This document shows, piece by piece, positions 22,230 through 33,746 of a stretch of DNA of 64,000 nucleotides. Position numbers and translations under genes: made by a program. Under the pieces are notes generated by a model. It saw only the letters and a program-made list of their open reading frames with translations. It was not told the origin of the DNA and did not search any database. Source of the DNA: Turnera subulata (lineage: Eukaryota; Streptophyta; Magnoliopsida; Malpighiales; Passifloraceae); NCBI GenBank assembly GCA_028386065.3, contig JAKUCV010002129.1, positions 4,085 through 68,084 on the forward strand. Direction: 5' to 3'. Position 1 is the stretch's first letter. Every line of letters starts with the position of its first letter.

Positions 22230-23116
22230 GAGGAAGAGGAATCAAGTGATCACGATGGAATTATTCTGCTGAGAGTATATGTGTCAGTAATAGCCTAAGA
22301 TTTTATGTTCTAATCATTCACATTAGAACTTAGTTATTTTCCAACCTGAAGAAGTATTACAATAGTTTACCGCAAGTGCTATTTTTTATATTAAGAGTTA
22401 TGGCTCTGGAATTAATTAGATTTTGCATATTGTTGTTATGTTGCAATTTGGGGTTTGAGCATCTCGATCTATTAACATGATAATGTTTTGTTTTGTTTTG
22501 GCTTTGATAAACATGCTTCTGTTTAATTAAGCAACCAACATTAATTTTATAATAAATAGCCTGGGCCATGATATATAGTTTTGAGAGAAGGTTATACTAA
22601 TATAATATTTTATATTCCTTTTCTCAAAAATAATATTGTATATTCTTAATATTGTGACAAGACAGAACACAAAATTTTCCAAAGATCGTTGATTTGTTTT
22701 CACTCACCGATTGTCTTCCAAATGGCATTCACTTGCCAAAAACATGTATTAATTATTTTTCAATTTAGTCATCCTAGCTTGTTTCATCCTATACGTATAT
22801 AAACATTAAGGAATAGGATCTCACCCAGCTAGGTATTGCGTGTAATGATGAGTACACATAGTGATAAGGATAAGTGTTAGTGTTGTATAACAATTGTCCA
22901 ATGGCTATTGTGTATATCAATACTTGACCTGATAAGAATCATAAGTGTAACTCAGAATTACACAATACACGGCTCCAGTGTTGACTGAGCCCTTTTTCAC
23001 GAACCCTATTCTTGTGTTTCTGTTTCTCTACAGACCCTAATCCTTGTTTTTTATTAAACCCTCTTAATTTGTTGAGAGCTTGAGAGGTATATCTATCTCC
23101 ACCGTAATAATTAATT
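22230..23116. other. Intergenic DNA upstream of F-box/LRR gene
   Basis: AT-rich sequence with no recognised gene or element. The last ~100 bases are probably promoter and 5' UTR of the 23117 gene. Confidence 0.5.
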
Positions 23117-24355
23117 ATGGAGAACAAGAAAGGAAAACAAGTGAAGATAGAGCAAGGATCGGTGGACAGACTGAGCGAATTACCGGAGGAGATTCTCCTG
23201 AGAATCCTCTCCTTCCTCAGAGACGGTGAAACCCTGGTCCGAACTTCCTTGCTCTCCAAGCAATGGGAAAACCTGTGGCGTTTCTTCGTCCCTGATCTCT
23301 CTTTCGATAGCCACGCCGACCCGGCGGAATCCGGCGGCGGAGAGTGTTTCCATTCAACTGTCTCCACAGCCTTGGAGCAGCTCCGACATGTTCCCAAGAT
23401 TGGCAAGTTTGAGTTCACTGTCCATGTAGATAGAACTTGGCCCCCAAACAAAAACCTTCTTGGGGATAGGGTAGTAGATTTTGCCTTGTCTCGCTACGTT
23501 GATCACCTCGTCTTCAATTATATCTGTACCAACAATCCTCATAGCGAACCGTACAATCCCTGGTCCAATATTCCCCGTTTTGATGCACTACTCACCTGCA
23601 CCTCCTTGAAATCCCTACTGGTCGGCGGCTGCTACTTGTCGGACCTTGCTCGTCACCCAACGCTTACATCACTGACTCTTGAACGCTGCATCATTAGCTA
23701 TAGCCACAGGAATTTTGCCGCCATGTTTCCGAATCTGAACACGTTATGCCTTCGTCGGTGTGAATACCCCAACCATTGTGATGGGATAACAATGGGTCGA
23801 TCCCTCGTTGATTTAACTTTAGAATGCGACAGTTTCCTCTACGTTGAAATTTCTGCACCGGGGCTTAAATATTTCAGGTATTTCTTCGGAAAGTTCAAAC
23901 GATTTATATGGTTTCCTCGTGTTATTTTCCCTTCTTTGGAGGAGGCGGAAGTTCATGCTTTGGAACAAGTAAATTATGAGGATCAAGAGCAAGATATTAT
24001 TCTAGGAGGGCCAGAGGGCCTCAGTTTCTTCAAGTTATTGCAAGGGCTTGGCAATGCAGAATCCGTCACCTTGTCCTCCACCATTATTCAGGTACAATTT
24101 CTTTCTTCTCTTTCCATAATTGGTAATTAAATGCATAGCTAGCCTAACATAAGATATTTTGGTTCTTCTTGCAAGGCTCTACTGAGTTTTCCAGAAAACT
24201 TGGAGAATCAACCTTCTCCTTTCAATAATAGATTGAAGCATCTGGTGGTGAAAGCGCCTTCTCATGAAGGCAAAGGGAGTGGCTTCTTGGAAATTCCTGA
24301 CAATGTGATGAATTACTTACTCGGCGGTCGCACAGATGTGTTAACCTTTCAGTAA
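23117..24355 (+). CDS. F-box/LRR protein (two exons)
   Basis: Coding sequence joins 23117-24091 and 24176-24355 across an 84-bp GT-AG intron in phase 0: 384 residues. The unspliced frame stops just inside the intron; splicing restores ALLSFPENLENQPSPF and the natural end DVLTFQ. The F-box covers residues about 16-56 (VDRLSELPEEILLRILSFLR, TSLLSKQWENLW). LRR-like segments include LKSLLVGGCYLSDL, TLTSLTLERCII and NLNTLCLRRCEY. The role by family is an SCF substrate receptor. It is the intact relative of the broken copy that surrounds the retrotransposon nest starting 230 bp downstream. Confidence 0.9.
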
Positions 24356-24621
24356 TGCTGTTATTTAGTTGACTATAATTTAAAACATATCCTTAAGTTA
24401 TGTTATCATACTGACATCAAACTTCATACTTTTCCTCGGATTAATTTCTTGGTCTCGTTGTCTGTTATCTATTGGACCTCGAGTTCTGGCATAGATATTC
24501 CTTGAAATGATCTTGAGCTCATCATTTCCACGTTGCTTCTTTAGCTAATGAACCAGCTCCTCGTTCTAGTGCTACAGCTCCTCGTCCGAACTTCCTTGCT
24601 CTCCAAGCACTGGAGAAACTT

Positions 24622-25157
24622 TTTTTTTTTTTTTTGATGCAAACGATTATTTATTACATTATATACATAATATATACAACATGCTCAGCACGCTAACAGT
24701 GTTGTCAAAGAGATCTCACGAAACATACAACACATATGCAGTTAGCAGACAACGGTTACAATTCAATTACACATCAAAAGGTTAAAATTTCTTCTGGGGC
24801 CCTTGTGATTCTTCAGTGTCTCAGAATTTGAAATGACCATGGATGCACTAAAAGGGATATCTGCTTGCAGTACTTTAATCCACAATGTGGCACGCACCAA
24901 TACAAGATCCAGCAACCTCTCTACGCGTGCAGCAACCCCCCGGAAAATCCTGCTGTTCCTCTCTAGCCAAATTGTCCACAAGGTGGCACAACCAATGATG
25001 AACCACCAAGAACGACTACAGCTCACAGGGGATAAAAAAGTCCACTGGCTCAAGAATTCCTCCAAGGAGCCAGGGCAACACCACGAAACCCCCCACCAAA
25101 TGCAAATCTTAGACCACAACAGCCACGGTACCCTACAGTGGAGCATAAGATGGTCTC
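24622..25157 (-). mobile_element. LINE 1: 5'-truncated LINE with 16-bp target-site duplication
   Basis: The insertion starts with 14-15 T (the poly-A tail on the minus strand) and is flanked by the direct repeat AGCACTGGAGAAACTT at 24606-24621 and 25158-25173. On the minus strand, 24763-25146 encodes the C-terminus of a plant non-LTR retrotransposon: the zinc-binding reverse-transcriptase tail with WWGVSWCCPGS, WWFIIGCATLWTIWLERNSR and RVERLLDLVLVRATLW. The rest of the element (endonuclease, RT) is absent, as is usual for 5'-truncated LINE copies. It lies inside the F-box helix of the pseudogene. Confidence 0.92.
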
Positions 25158-25384
25158 AGCACTGGAGAAACTTGTGGCGTTTTCCGGCGGCGGAGAGTGT
25201 TTCCTTTCAACTTTCTCCACAACCTTGGAGCAGCTTCTAGATGTTCCCAAGATTGGCAAGTTTCAGATCACTCTCCATGAGAGTTACCCGCCAACCAATT
25301 ACATTGTTAGGGATATCGTATTAATATTTGCGTTATGTTGATCACCTTGTCTTCAATCTGATCCAAACGAAAAGTATGTACACT

Positions 25385-25496
25385 TGTGAGAACCCAACCC
25401 AAAATCACTTGGGCCTTCTCACCCAATCCTTTCACCTTCTTTCTCGGGTCAATCCCATGTCATTGGAGTCGCCATCTAAGTTTTATTAGGGACAAA
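25385..25496 (-). mobile_element. Gypsy 1 3' LTR, outer piece (112 bp)
   Basis: Matches 43578-43689 of the intact LTR nearly base for base, ending at 'gggacaaaactt'. It then jumps abruptly into copia LTR sequence. Confidence 0.92.
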
Positions 25497-26530
25497 ACTT
25501 TTTATAACCCTAGAATATTTTATATTCTTAAATGTCCCTAGTCGAATATAATTATGGATGGGTTGTAATAATAAATTAAGACTAGCGTATGTTGAGAATT
25601 ATATGAGATATGAATTCTACATACGGGTACAAGTTAGAGAACTTGTGGGCTGGACCGACCCAACATAAGAACACTACATGGAACGTTATATGATTGTCAT
25701 TAGTGGTTCTTATATGTATTGTCCTTAGACCTGAGATCATCAAGGTTCCCAACATGTGAGTCATATACTTTGATATTACACCTGGCTAATCGTAACTGAG
25801 TAGACCTTAGTGTAATCATTGGGTATATGATATAATGTGTAGTGGGTTTTGTATGATCAAGATGGAATTCATCCAACCCATATAACGGGTATATTATCAG
25901 TTGGGCCTCTTGATAGAGTTGAACTGTAAATGCATGGCCATGCTCGGATTATGTGATATAGTGATATCATTAGTATCCGTTTTACACAGTTAACTCGGGG
26001 ATCAAGAAACTTAGATCAAACTTATACGAGATTGACATATTCCATGTCTCGTGTTTGATCTTGATAGTGGGACGAAAGGACGATGACATGTTTCCGAGGC
26101 ATAATGAGTCAGTACTAATCTTGTCGTTTGGGTAGCAATGATGTGTTGCTAGACACCGCTCATTGTTTATAATTGTAAACGAGTTTACAATTATTGCCAA
26201 ACGTTACAAGTGCCTACAGGGTCACACACTTAGAACTGTTGATTCGAGCAGGTGGTTGAACCATGGTTGGACTGTGGTTCGACCAAGTGGGTGGACCATG
26301 GTTGAACCTTGGTTGGACCATGGTTGGACCGGGTCGTTTTGGGCTGATTTGGTTCACTAATTATCAAAATTATTGAATCAGAATTAGTGCCATATGATGT
26401 GTATTCCTATATATGATGATATATATAATTAATGCTTAGTGGAGCATTAAGTCATGTGGAAACATAATCATGAAGGATAAGACATGATTATGTTGGCCAA
26501 TGACTTAATAAACTATGCATTTCAAGTGTG

Positions 26531-26538
26531 TATAAATA
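26531..26538 (+). promoter_or_regulatory. TATA box of copia 5' LTR
   Basis: TATAAATA in the 5' LTR, followed within about 110 bases by the region bordering R/U5. The 3' LTR lacks this segment through an internal deletion near 34685, so only the 5' copy could start transcription. Confidence 0.6.
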
Positions 26539-26768
26539 GGGTGAAGGTTTGATCAGATTTTCAGACCAAGCAAGGCTTTACACACTCTTTACACTTGAGA
26601 AAAACACATCAAACACTCTCTAGTCTCTAGCTCTCGAAAATTCTGCAGCTAGCACTGCGGTTCGGGAGTGCTCGGGTTAGTGATCGTGAGACGGTTGCTA
26701 GCAGTCATCAACGGTTCGTATGGATACCGTAGAGGAGCCAAATTTCTTGTCGGGTTCTTGCTGATTCT

Positions 26769-28152
26769 TGATATGTGTGCATATCATGTACTATTTTGGA
26801 GCATAAAATACCCCTTTGGCCAAGCATTTAGTTAGGATCATGCATGTATTTATAGTTTTTAGCTTGTTTTCCACTAGTTTCGCTTCCACTTATTAATTTA
26901 CGATTTCAGGTACCTATTGTTGCAAATTGGCTTGATTCTTGAAGATTTGGAGCCTTTTGAAGGATTCTGGAAAGTTTGGAGCCAATACATGGAGATTTCT
27001 TGACGATCAGTTTTCAACGGTGTCACACCGTTGAAACCCGCAGACCAGAACCTGGAGCTTTATAATTCCAGCGACAAAGTGACTTGCTGGCCAATTAATT
27101 AGTGGCGCTTACCTGGCACTGACCTGCTATTTTTCCTATGGAAATAAAGAGATTTTTGCTGCACCAAAATAGGAGAAATCCTAGAAGGAATTAATTCCTA
27201 CTTTTTAGTGACCTTAGCTAAATTGTAGGAATTAAAGGCTAGGGTTTCAGAATAATAAAAAGAGAGATCGTAGCAGCAGAGGAGGATCCCTTCTTTTTCT
27301 CTTTTCATCACGTCTTCAGCAGCAGCAAGGAAGAGAAGCTCTCTTGTCTATTTTCTTTTGTTCTCTATTTTCGGTTTGTAACATGAACAAATCCTCCATA
27401 CTTGCTTTCTATTTTATTATGAACTAAACCTCTTTTCTAGATCAAGAGGGATGTAGCTACTCAACTCTTTTTATGACTTAATTACTCCTCGAGCAGTTTT
27501 CTTATTTGTGTTCTTAATTTGTTTATGTGAGCATAATTCGAGTTTGAAGCTTGATCACCTTAAAACTTGTCTTAGGAATTAGACTAAGCACCGACAGGAG
27601 ACGTTTAATTCTGGAAAATCATAAACAAACCCTAATCTAGGTGCTGAAAGGCATTAGGATTATTGTGGAATTAGTAACAACAAAAAGCATCATTGCTCTT
27701 AGGAATAGGTTTGATCCACGACAGTGTTAAGATTGACCTCTGAGACGAAATTATACCTCCAAAAGTCGATAATTTCACCCAAGGTTGTTACCCATCAAGA
27801 AAACGAATAGAAAGCTGTAGATTTGTTAGCAAACAGTGTCGCCCCGTTCGCAGACACGGAACAGAGTCACCCTGTTAGCAGGATCTGGAGGATAATTAGG
27901 GCATAAAAGGATAGAGTAGTGAACTCCGATTGATCTAGACCTTCTCTAATATGATATCTTCATTTTATTTACAGCTTACCTCTGTTTATTTTATTATTTA
28001 TCATAATCTCAAATCCCAATCTCGAAATCGTTACTTCTTTTACTGTTTTCAGCCTAACGGAGTGAGTCTGTTGATTAGTTATTTTGCCTAGTCTCTGTGG
28101 ATACGACCTTGTGTGCTACCTCGATCTGTGCGCTTGCAGATTTTACGCATCA
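26769..28152. mobile_element. Solo LTR of another retrotransposon inside copia 5' LTR
   Basis: A 1384-bp insertion beginning TGATATGTGTGCATATCA and ending TTTTACGCATCA, flanked by the 5-bp direct repeat ATTCT (26764-26768 and 28153-28157). The corresponding place in the copia 3' LTR (about 34811) has a single uninterrupted ATTCT, which gives the empty-site control. It encodes nothing. The end region 'gtctctgtggatacgacc' resembles LTR ends of plant Athila/Tat-type gypsy elements as I remember them. Confidence 0.92.
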
Positions 28153-28303
28153 ATTCTACACTACAGTTGGGTGAAAGACCTCAACCAAGCAAGATACGAA
28201 AAATTGTTATTCGGTTTGGTTAGCTTCACTTGGATCCTCCATGAGTACCGGGTCTTTCCGCTGCATGTTTGATTGTCAAGTTTGCATGCTCGGTTACTTA
28301 CAG

Positions 28304-28317
28304 TGGTAGCGAAGCCT
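28304..28317 (+). promoter_or_regulatory. Copia primer-binding site
   Basis: TGGTAGCGAAGCC follows the LTR end after one base. It resembles the usual plant copia site TGGTATCAGAGCC, complementary to initiator tRNA-Met, with a few differences. Confidence 0.6.
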
Positions 28318-28607
28318 CTTGTGAAGTTCTAAACCGAATTGTTGTGCATGTTTATGATATGTACCCGTAAATATATCTGATATGTGGTATGTGATGAAGC
28401 ATGATCATATATATAGAATTCAATTATGTATATGTGATATGTATGTTGATGTTGGTTTATGTCAAAAGTGTTTTGACAAAAAGCACTTGATTGGTATGTG
28501 ATATCAATCAAGGGGATCTTGGCAGTAAGTCGAAGGGGTTTGACAGAAGGAAAATCGATCGTCGGTTTTCGTATGGAACGATTGTCGTTCTAGCACATCA
28601 CGGCCAG

Positions 28608-29275
28608 AACATCGATGTTTCATCAGATGAACATCGATGTCGACATGGGCTTAGCCTTCGCCGAGCCTACTGAACATCGATGTTGTGAGACAAAACATCG
28701 ATGTTCTATGAAGGTTGGCCTTGGCAGATTCCCATGAACATCGATGTTCAAGATTGAACATCAATGTCCAAGAGTTCTGCCGAATTATTTTGAGATTCCA
28801 GAATTCTTAAACATCGATGTTAAAGCTGAAACATCGATGCCCTTGAGTTCTAGAACCTCAAACATCGATGTTTAAATGTTATACATCGATGTTTAAAACT
28901 ACTGCCAAGATTTTGGACCTTCGGAACTTGCCAACATCGATGTTCAGGTCAGGACATCGATCTTCATGAGTTCCAGAGGCCAATGGACCTTCAGAACTTT
29001 CCAACATCGATGTTCAAGAACCTAACATCGATGTTCTTGAGCTCTACCAAATAGTTTTGAGTTTCAGAGCCTCAGAACATCGATGTTCACATCAAGACAT
29101 TGATGTTCTTGAGTTCCAGAGGCCATTGGACATCGATATTCAAGCTAGGACAATGATGTTCATGAGCAATGCCAAGTGGTTGGCGAGAATCAGACTCTCA
29201 CAACATCGATGTTCACTGTTAGACATCGATGTTCTTATGTATTTTTGGTTTCCAAATTTACAAAACATCAATATA
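28608..29275. repeat. Array of paired 12-bp palindromes AACATCGATGTT (array 1)
   Basis: About 21 copies of AACATCGATGTT or near variants. Ten pairs start at 28608/28630, 28673/28694, 28737/28757, 28810/28830, 28861/28882, 28933/28953, 29003/29024, 29076/29096, 29129/29149 and 29202/29222, plus a degenerate single at 29264. Spacing within pairs is 20-22 bp; between pairs it is 51-73 bp. Sequence between the palindromes varies more than the palindromes. The array lies in the leader between primer-binding site and gag. Confidence 0.95.
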
Positions 29276-29803
29276 TGATTTATCAAGAACATGCATATGA
29301 TGTATACGAATAATATGTTGATGTAAATACTAAGTTCATCTTGTGTTGCCTTCCATGATAAGCACTCATCATTACTTAGATCAATACTTGGTGGGTTTTG
29401 CCCCAGCAAGGTGCCAATATTTATCCTAGCAAGGTGCGACGGGATAATTGTAATATCCGAACTGCTTGTTATGGGTTGAACTTAACTAGGTCATCTCAAT
29501 AGGATTGAGGACTTAGAAGCAAGGAGTTGAGCTAAGTCTATGAGATAGACAAGAACAAGTGTTGTTCACTCAACTATCCAAGAGTTACATGAGATGTAAT
29601 TGACATGAGTTGTCTACCTAAATAACTATGATATAAGTGATTAGCCAAAGCTGACTTATCTTGTAGTGAAATATGGATCTTGGCCTACTTATAATTATCT
29701 TGATTTATGTAGTAGGAGCATCATTTAATAAAATTCCTTATTAAGTGATTTTATGTATACATGACTCTTATTTGTGTGAGTTGATCATTGTTGTAGAGTA
29801 ATC
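29276..29803 (+). other. Copia leader between palindrome array and gag
   Basis: Non-coding leader. A short 'ccagcaaggtgcc' / 'tagcaaggtgcga' near-repeat lies at about 29403-29440. Nothing else was recognised. Confidence 0.6.
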
Positions 29804-32800
29804 ATGGCACAAAACACAAGTACACAATCACTGGGATCTGTCCTTGAGAAGGAAAAGCTGAATGGGAATAACTTCCTAAAGTGGCATCGCAATTTGAGGA
29901 TAGTCCTCAAACAAGAAAAGAAGTTGTATGTCCTTGAAGGGCCTGTTCCTAATGAACCGGCGCCTAGTGCTCCTAGGGCGGAAAGAGATGCTTACAACAA
30001 GCATGTTGGTGATGCATTGGATGTTGCATGCCTTATGCTTGTTAACATGGACTCTATGCTTCAGAAGCAACATGAGAACTTGGGTGCATACGATATGATC
30101 GAACATCTGAAAAAGCTTTTTCAAGAGCAAGCAAGGCATGAGAGGTATGAGACCTCTAAGGCAATATTCCAATGCAAGATGGCTGAGTCATCACCAGTCA
30201 GGCCTCATGTGCTTAAGATGATTGGACACATTGAGAGCCTTGAGGGTCTGGGTTTTCCTTTGTAAAAGGAGTTGGCTGTTGATATAGTCCTACAATCGTT
30301 GCCGGATAGTTACAACCAATTTTTCATGAATTTCAATATGAATCATCTTGACAAATCCTTGTCTGAGTTGCTTAACATGTTGGGAACAGTTGAGCAACAA
30401 ATGAAGGCAAACAAATCCAACAACATTTTGATGGTTGGAAAAGGCAAAGGAAATGGTAAAGCCAAGTTTTACAAGAAGAAGAAATGTGCCAAAAAGTTTG
30501 GTGCTTATGCATCTTCTTGTTCCCATGTGCTGAAACCCAAAGGTGGTATTGCAAAGGAAGGACAATGTTTCTATTGCAATAAACCTGGTAGTTGGATACG
30601 TAACTGCCCTGTTTACCTTGAAGAGGTGAAGAAATAGAAGGGAAGTAAGACTTCCACTTCAGGTATTTTTGTTATAGAAGCTAATATCTCTATCTCTGCA
30701 TCATGGGTATTAGATACCAGATGTGGTTCTCACATTTGTGTAAATGTGCAGGAATTGAGAAAGAGTAGAAGATTAGCAAAGGGAGAGATAGACCTGCGCG
30801 TTGGAAACGGAGCAAGAGTTGCTGCATTAGCCATAGGGACTTACCATCTATCTTTACCGAGTGGTTTGGTTTTGGAACTTGATGATTGCTATTATATACC
30901 TACTATAAGCAGGAATTTGATTTCTGTCTCTTGTCTGGACAAAAAAGGTTTTTCATTTGTAATAAAGAACAATTATTGTTCTATTTATTTCAATGATATT
31001 TATTATGGTGGTGCATATTTGAGCAATGGTTTGTATGTTCTAAACCTAGAAACACCAATCTATAACATTAATACGAAGAAGGTTAGATTAAACGATTCTA
31101 ATGAAACGTATCTCTGGCATTGTCGATTGGGCAATATAAACAAGACTCGTATTTCTAAACACCATAAAGATGGACTTTTAAACTCATTTGATTTTGAATC
31201 ATATGAGACATGTGAGTCATTTTTATTAGGCAAAATGACGAATGCTCCTTTTGCTTGTAAAGGTGAAAGAGCTTCGGACTTGTTAGGTTTTATACATTCT
31301 GATGTATGTGGACCTATGTCAACACAGGCTAGAGGTGGTTTTCAGTACTTCATTACATTTACTGATGATTACAGTAGATATGGCTATGTTTATCTTATGA
31401 AACACAAGTCAGAATCCTTTGAAAAGTTCAAAGAATTCAAGAGTGAAGTACAGAATCAACTTGGCAAGAGTATTAAAATGCTTCGATCTGATCGAGGAGG
31501 TGAATACTTAGACCGAGATTTTCTTGATCATCTAAAGCAATGTGGTATTGTATCACAACTTACTCCACCAGGTACGCCTCAATGGAATGGTGTATCTGAA
31601 AGGAGGAATAGAACTTTGTTAGACATGGTTCGTTCAATGATGAGTCAAGCTGACCTTCCTTCTTCATTTTGGGGACATGCATTATTAAATGCTGCCTTTA
31701 CACTCAACCGTGTTCCATCTAAATCGGTTGAAAAGACACCATGTGAGATATGGACAGGGAGGCATCCCAATTTGTCTTTTATGAGGATCTGGGGTCGTGA
31801 GACGAGAAGCATCAGATAAAATCGGCCCTAAATCCGTCAAGTGCCTCTTTGTTGGATTTCCTAAGAAAACTAAAGGATATTATTTCTATAATCCCACAGA
31901 GCACAAAGTGTTTGTTGCTCGTACTGCTATTTTTCTATAAAGAGAATTCATTTCTAGAAAGATCAGTGGGAGGAAAATAGAACTCGAAGAAGTTCGAGGT
32001 ATAGAGGCTGAGATGGAACAAGGACATGAACCACAAGATGTTGTGGGTGAAAAACCTGTGTCTGTAACACATGGACTACGTAGGTCAGATAGGATTCGCC
32101 ATGAGCCTGAGAGATATGGATTTCTTATAACTCATACTGGAGACGTGATGCTCACAGAAGAGGATGAGCCCACTTCCTATCAGCAGGCTATTACAGGTCC
32201 AGACTCTAAGAAGTGGCTAGAAGCCATGAATTCGAAGACAGAATCCATGTATGAAAATAAGGTATGGACCTTGGTTGATCCACCTGAAGGGGTAAAACCT
32301 ATTGGGTGCAAGTGGGTCTTTAAGAAAAAGACCGACATGGATGGTAATGTGATTACCTTTAAAGGGCGATTGGTTGCGAAAGGTTTTAAGCAAGTTCATG
32401 GTATTGACTATGATGAAACTTTCACACCAGTTGCCATGGTTAAATCCATCCAGATTCTATTGGCTATAGCAACATACCATGATTATGAGATATGGCAAAT
32501 GGATGTGAAAACCGCTTTCCTTAATGGAAATCTTTTAGAGGATGTGTACATGACACAACCTGAAGGTTTTGTCACTCCAGAAAATGCTAACAAGGTATGC
32601 AAGTTGCAAAGATCCATTTATGGATTAAAGCAAGCTTCTAGGAGTTGGAATCTTTGTTTTGATGAAGTAATCAAACAGTTTGGTTTCATTAAAAATGAAG
32701 ATGAGCCATGTGTTTACAAGAAGGTTCGTTTTCTTGTTATTGTATGTTGACGACATTCTTCTCATTGAGAAGGATATTCCGACACTACAGTCTGTAAAGA

Positions 32801-33672
32801 CATGGTTAGGAAAGAATTTCTCAATGAAGGACTTAGGAGAAGCAGCCTATGTGCTAGGTATAAAAATCTATAGAGATAGATCCAACAGGCTTCTTGGGCT
32901 AAGTCATAGTACATATATTGACAAGGTGCTAAAGAGGTTTGGCATGCAAGATTCCCAGAAAGGTCTCTTGCCCATGTCACATGGCGTATCTCTCTCAAAG
33001 AATCAATATTCTAGAACATCTAAGGAGAGAGAGCGGATGAGTAAGATTCCTTATGCATCAACAATAGGATCTATCATGTATGCCATGCTATGTACTCGAC
33101 CGGATGTCACATATGCATTAAGTGTCACAAGCAGATACCAATTTGATCCCGGTGAAAGTCACTGGACAGCGGTTAAGAACATCCTTAAGTACTTGAGAAG
33201 GAATAAGGATGCATTCCTTGTATATGGAAGTGTTGATGAGCTTGTTGTAAATGGTTACATAGATGCTAACTTCCAAACTGACAGGGATGACTTTAGATCG
33301 CAGTTAGGTTATGTGTTTTGTCTTGGAGGTGGTGCCGTATGCTAGAAGAGTTCAAACCAAGAGACAGTTGCCGACTCTACAACTGAGGCTGAGCACATAG
33401 CCGCCTCAGATGCGGCGAAAGATGCTGTTTGGATTAAGAAGTTCGTTACTGAGCTTGGGGTGGTTCCTAGTATTGAGGGTCCGATTGAGCTCTATTGTGA
33501 CAACAATGGGACAATCGCACAGGCTCAAGAACCTAGATATCACCAGAGATTCAAACATATACTCCGACGCTATCATCCTATTAGAGAGATTATTGATATA
33601 GGCAATGTCAGGCTGTGCAAAGTTCCTACTGTGAACAGTGTAGCAGATCCATTGACTAAGCCACTCACATAG
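29804..33672 (+). pseudogene. Degenerate copia gag-pol polyprotein
   Basis: Gag begins at the ATG at 29804 (MAQNTSTQSLG). One in-frame TAA at 30263-30265 interrupts it and a TAG at about 30635 ends it; the same frame continues into pol. The zinc knuckle CFYCNKPGSWIRNC has Ser where the family has His. The protease motif reads DTRCGS (Arg at about 30719 in place of Gly). The integrase zinc finger has Phe for one Cys (CESFLL), while the D, D, E triad (HSDVCGP, RSDRGGEY, WNGVSERRN) is visible. A frameshift near 31795 breaks the integrase end. RT spans about 32200-33100 with QMDVKTAFLNG and YVDD (32743-32754), broken by a frameshift near 32725. In RNase H, a TAG at 33343-33345 probably replaces Trp; ADSTTEAEHIAAS and DNNGTIAQ follow. 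The frame ends at 33672. Encodes no complete protein. Confidence 0.93.
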
Positions 33673-33746
33673 CAGAAGCATGATGGTCATACTGCATCCA
33701 TTGGTATTAGATACATGGATGATTGGCTTTAGTGCAAGTGGGAGAT

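Larger units (their letters stand above)
25497..28302 (+). mobile_element. Copia 5' LTR (5'-truncated, with solo-LTR insertion)
   Basis: From 'tttataaccctagaatattt' it parallels the 3' LTR at about 33864 onward. It retains a segment (about 26432-26640, with the TATA box) that the 3' LTR has lost. It ends GGTTACTTACA at 28302, just before the primer-binding site. Without the 1384-bp solo LTR and one attct duplication, the surviving LTR is about 1.4 kb. Confidence 0.88.

Noticed and set aside
28608..29275. Palindrome array as a CRISPR array
   Set aside because: Repeats are only 12 bp, come in pairs, have unequal spacers and lie in a plant retrotransposon leader with no cas genes.
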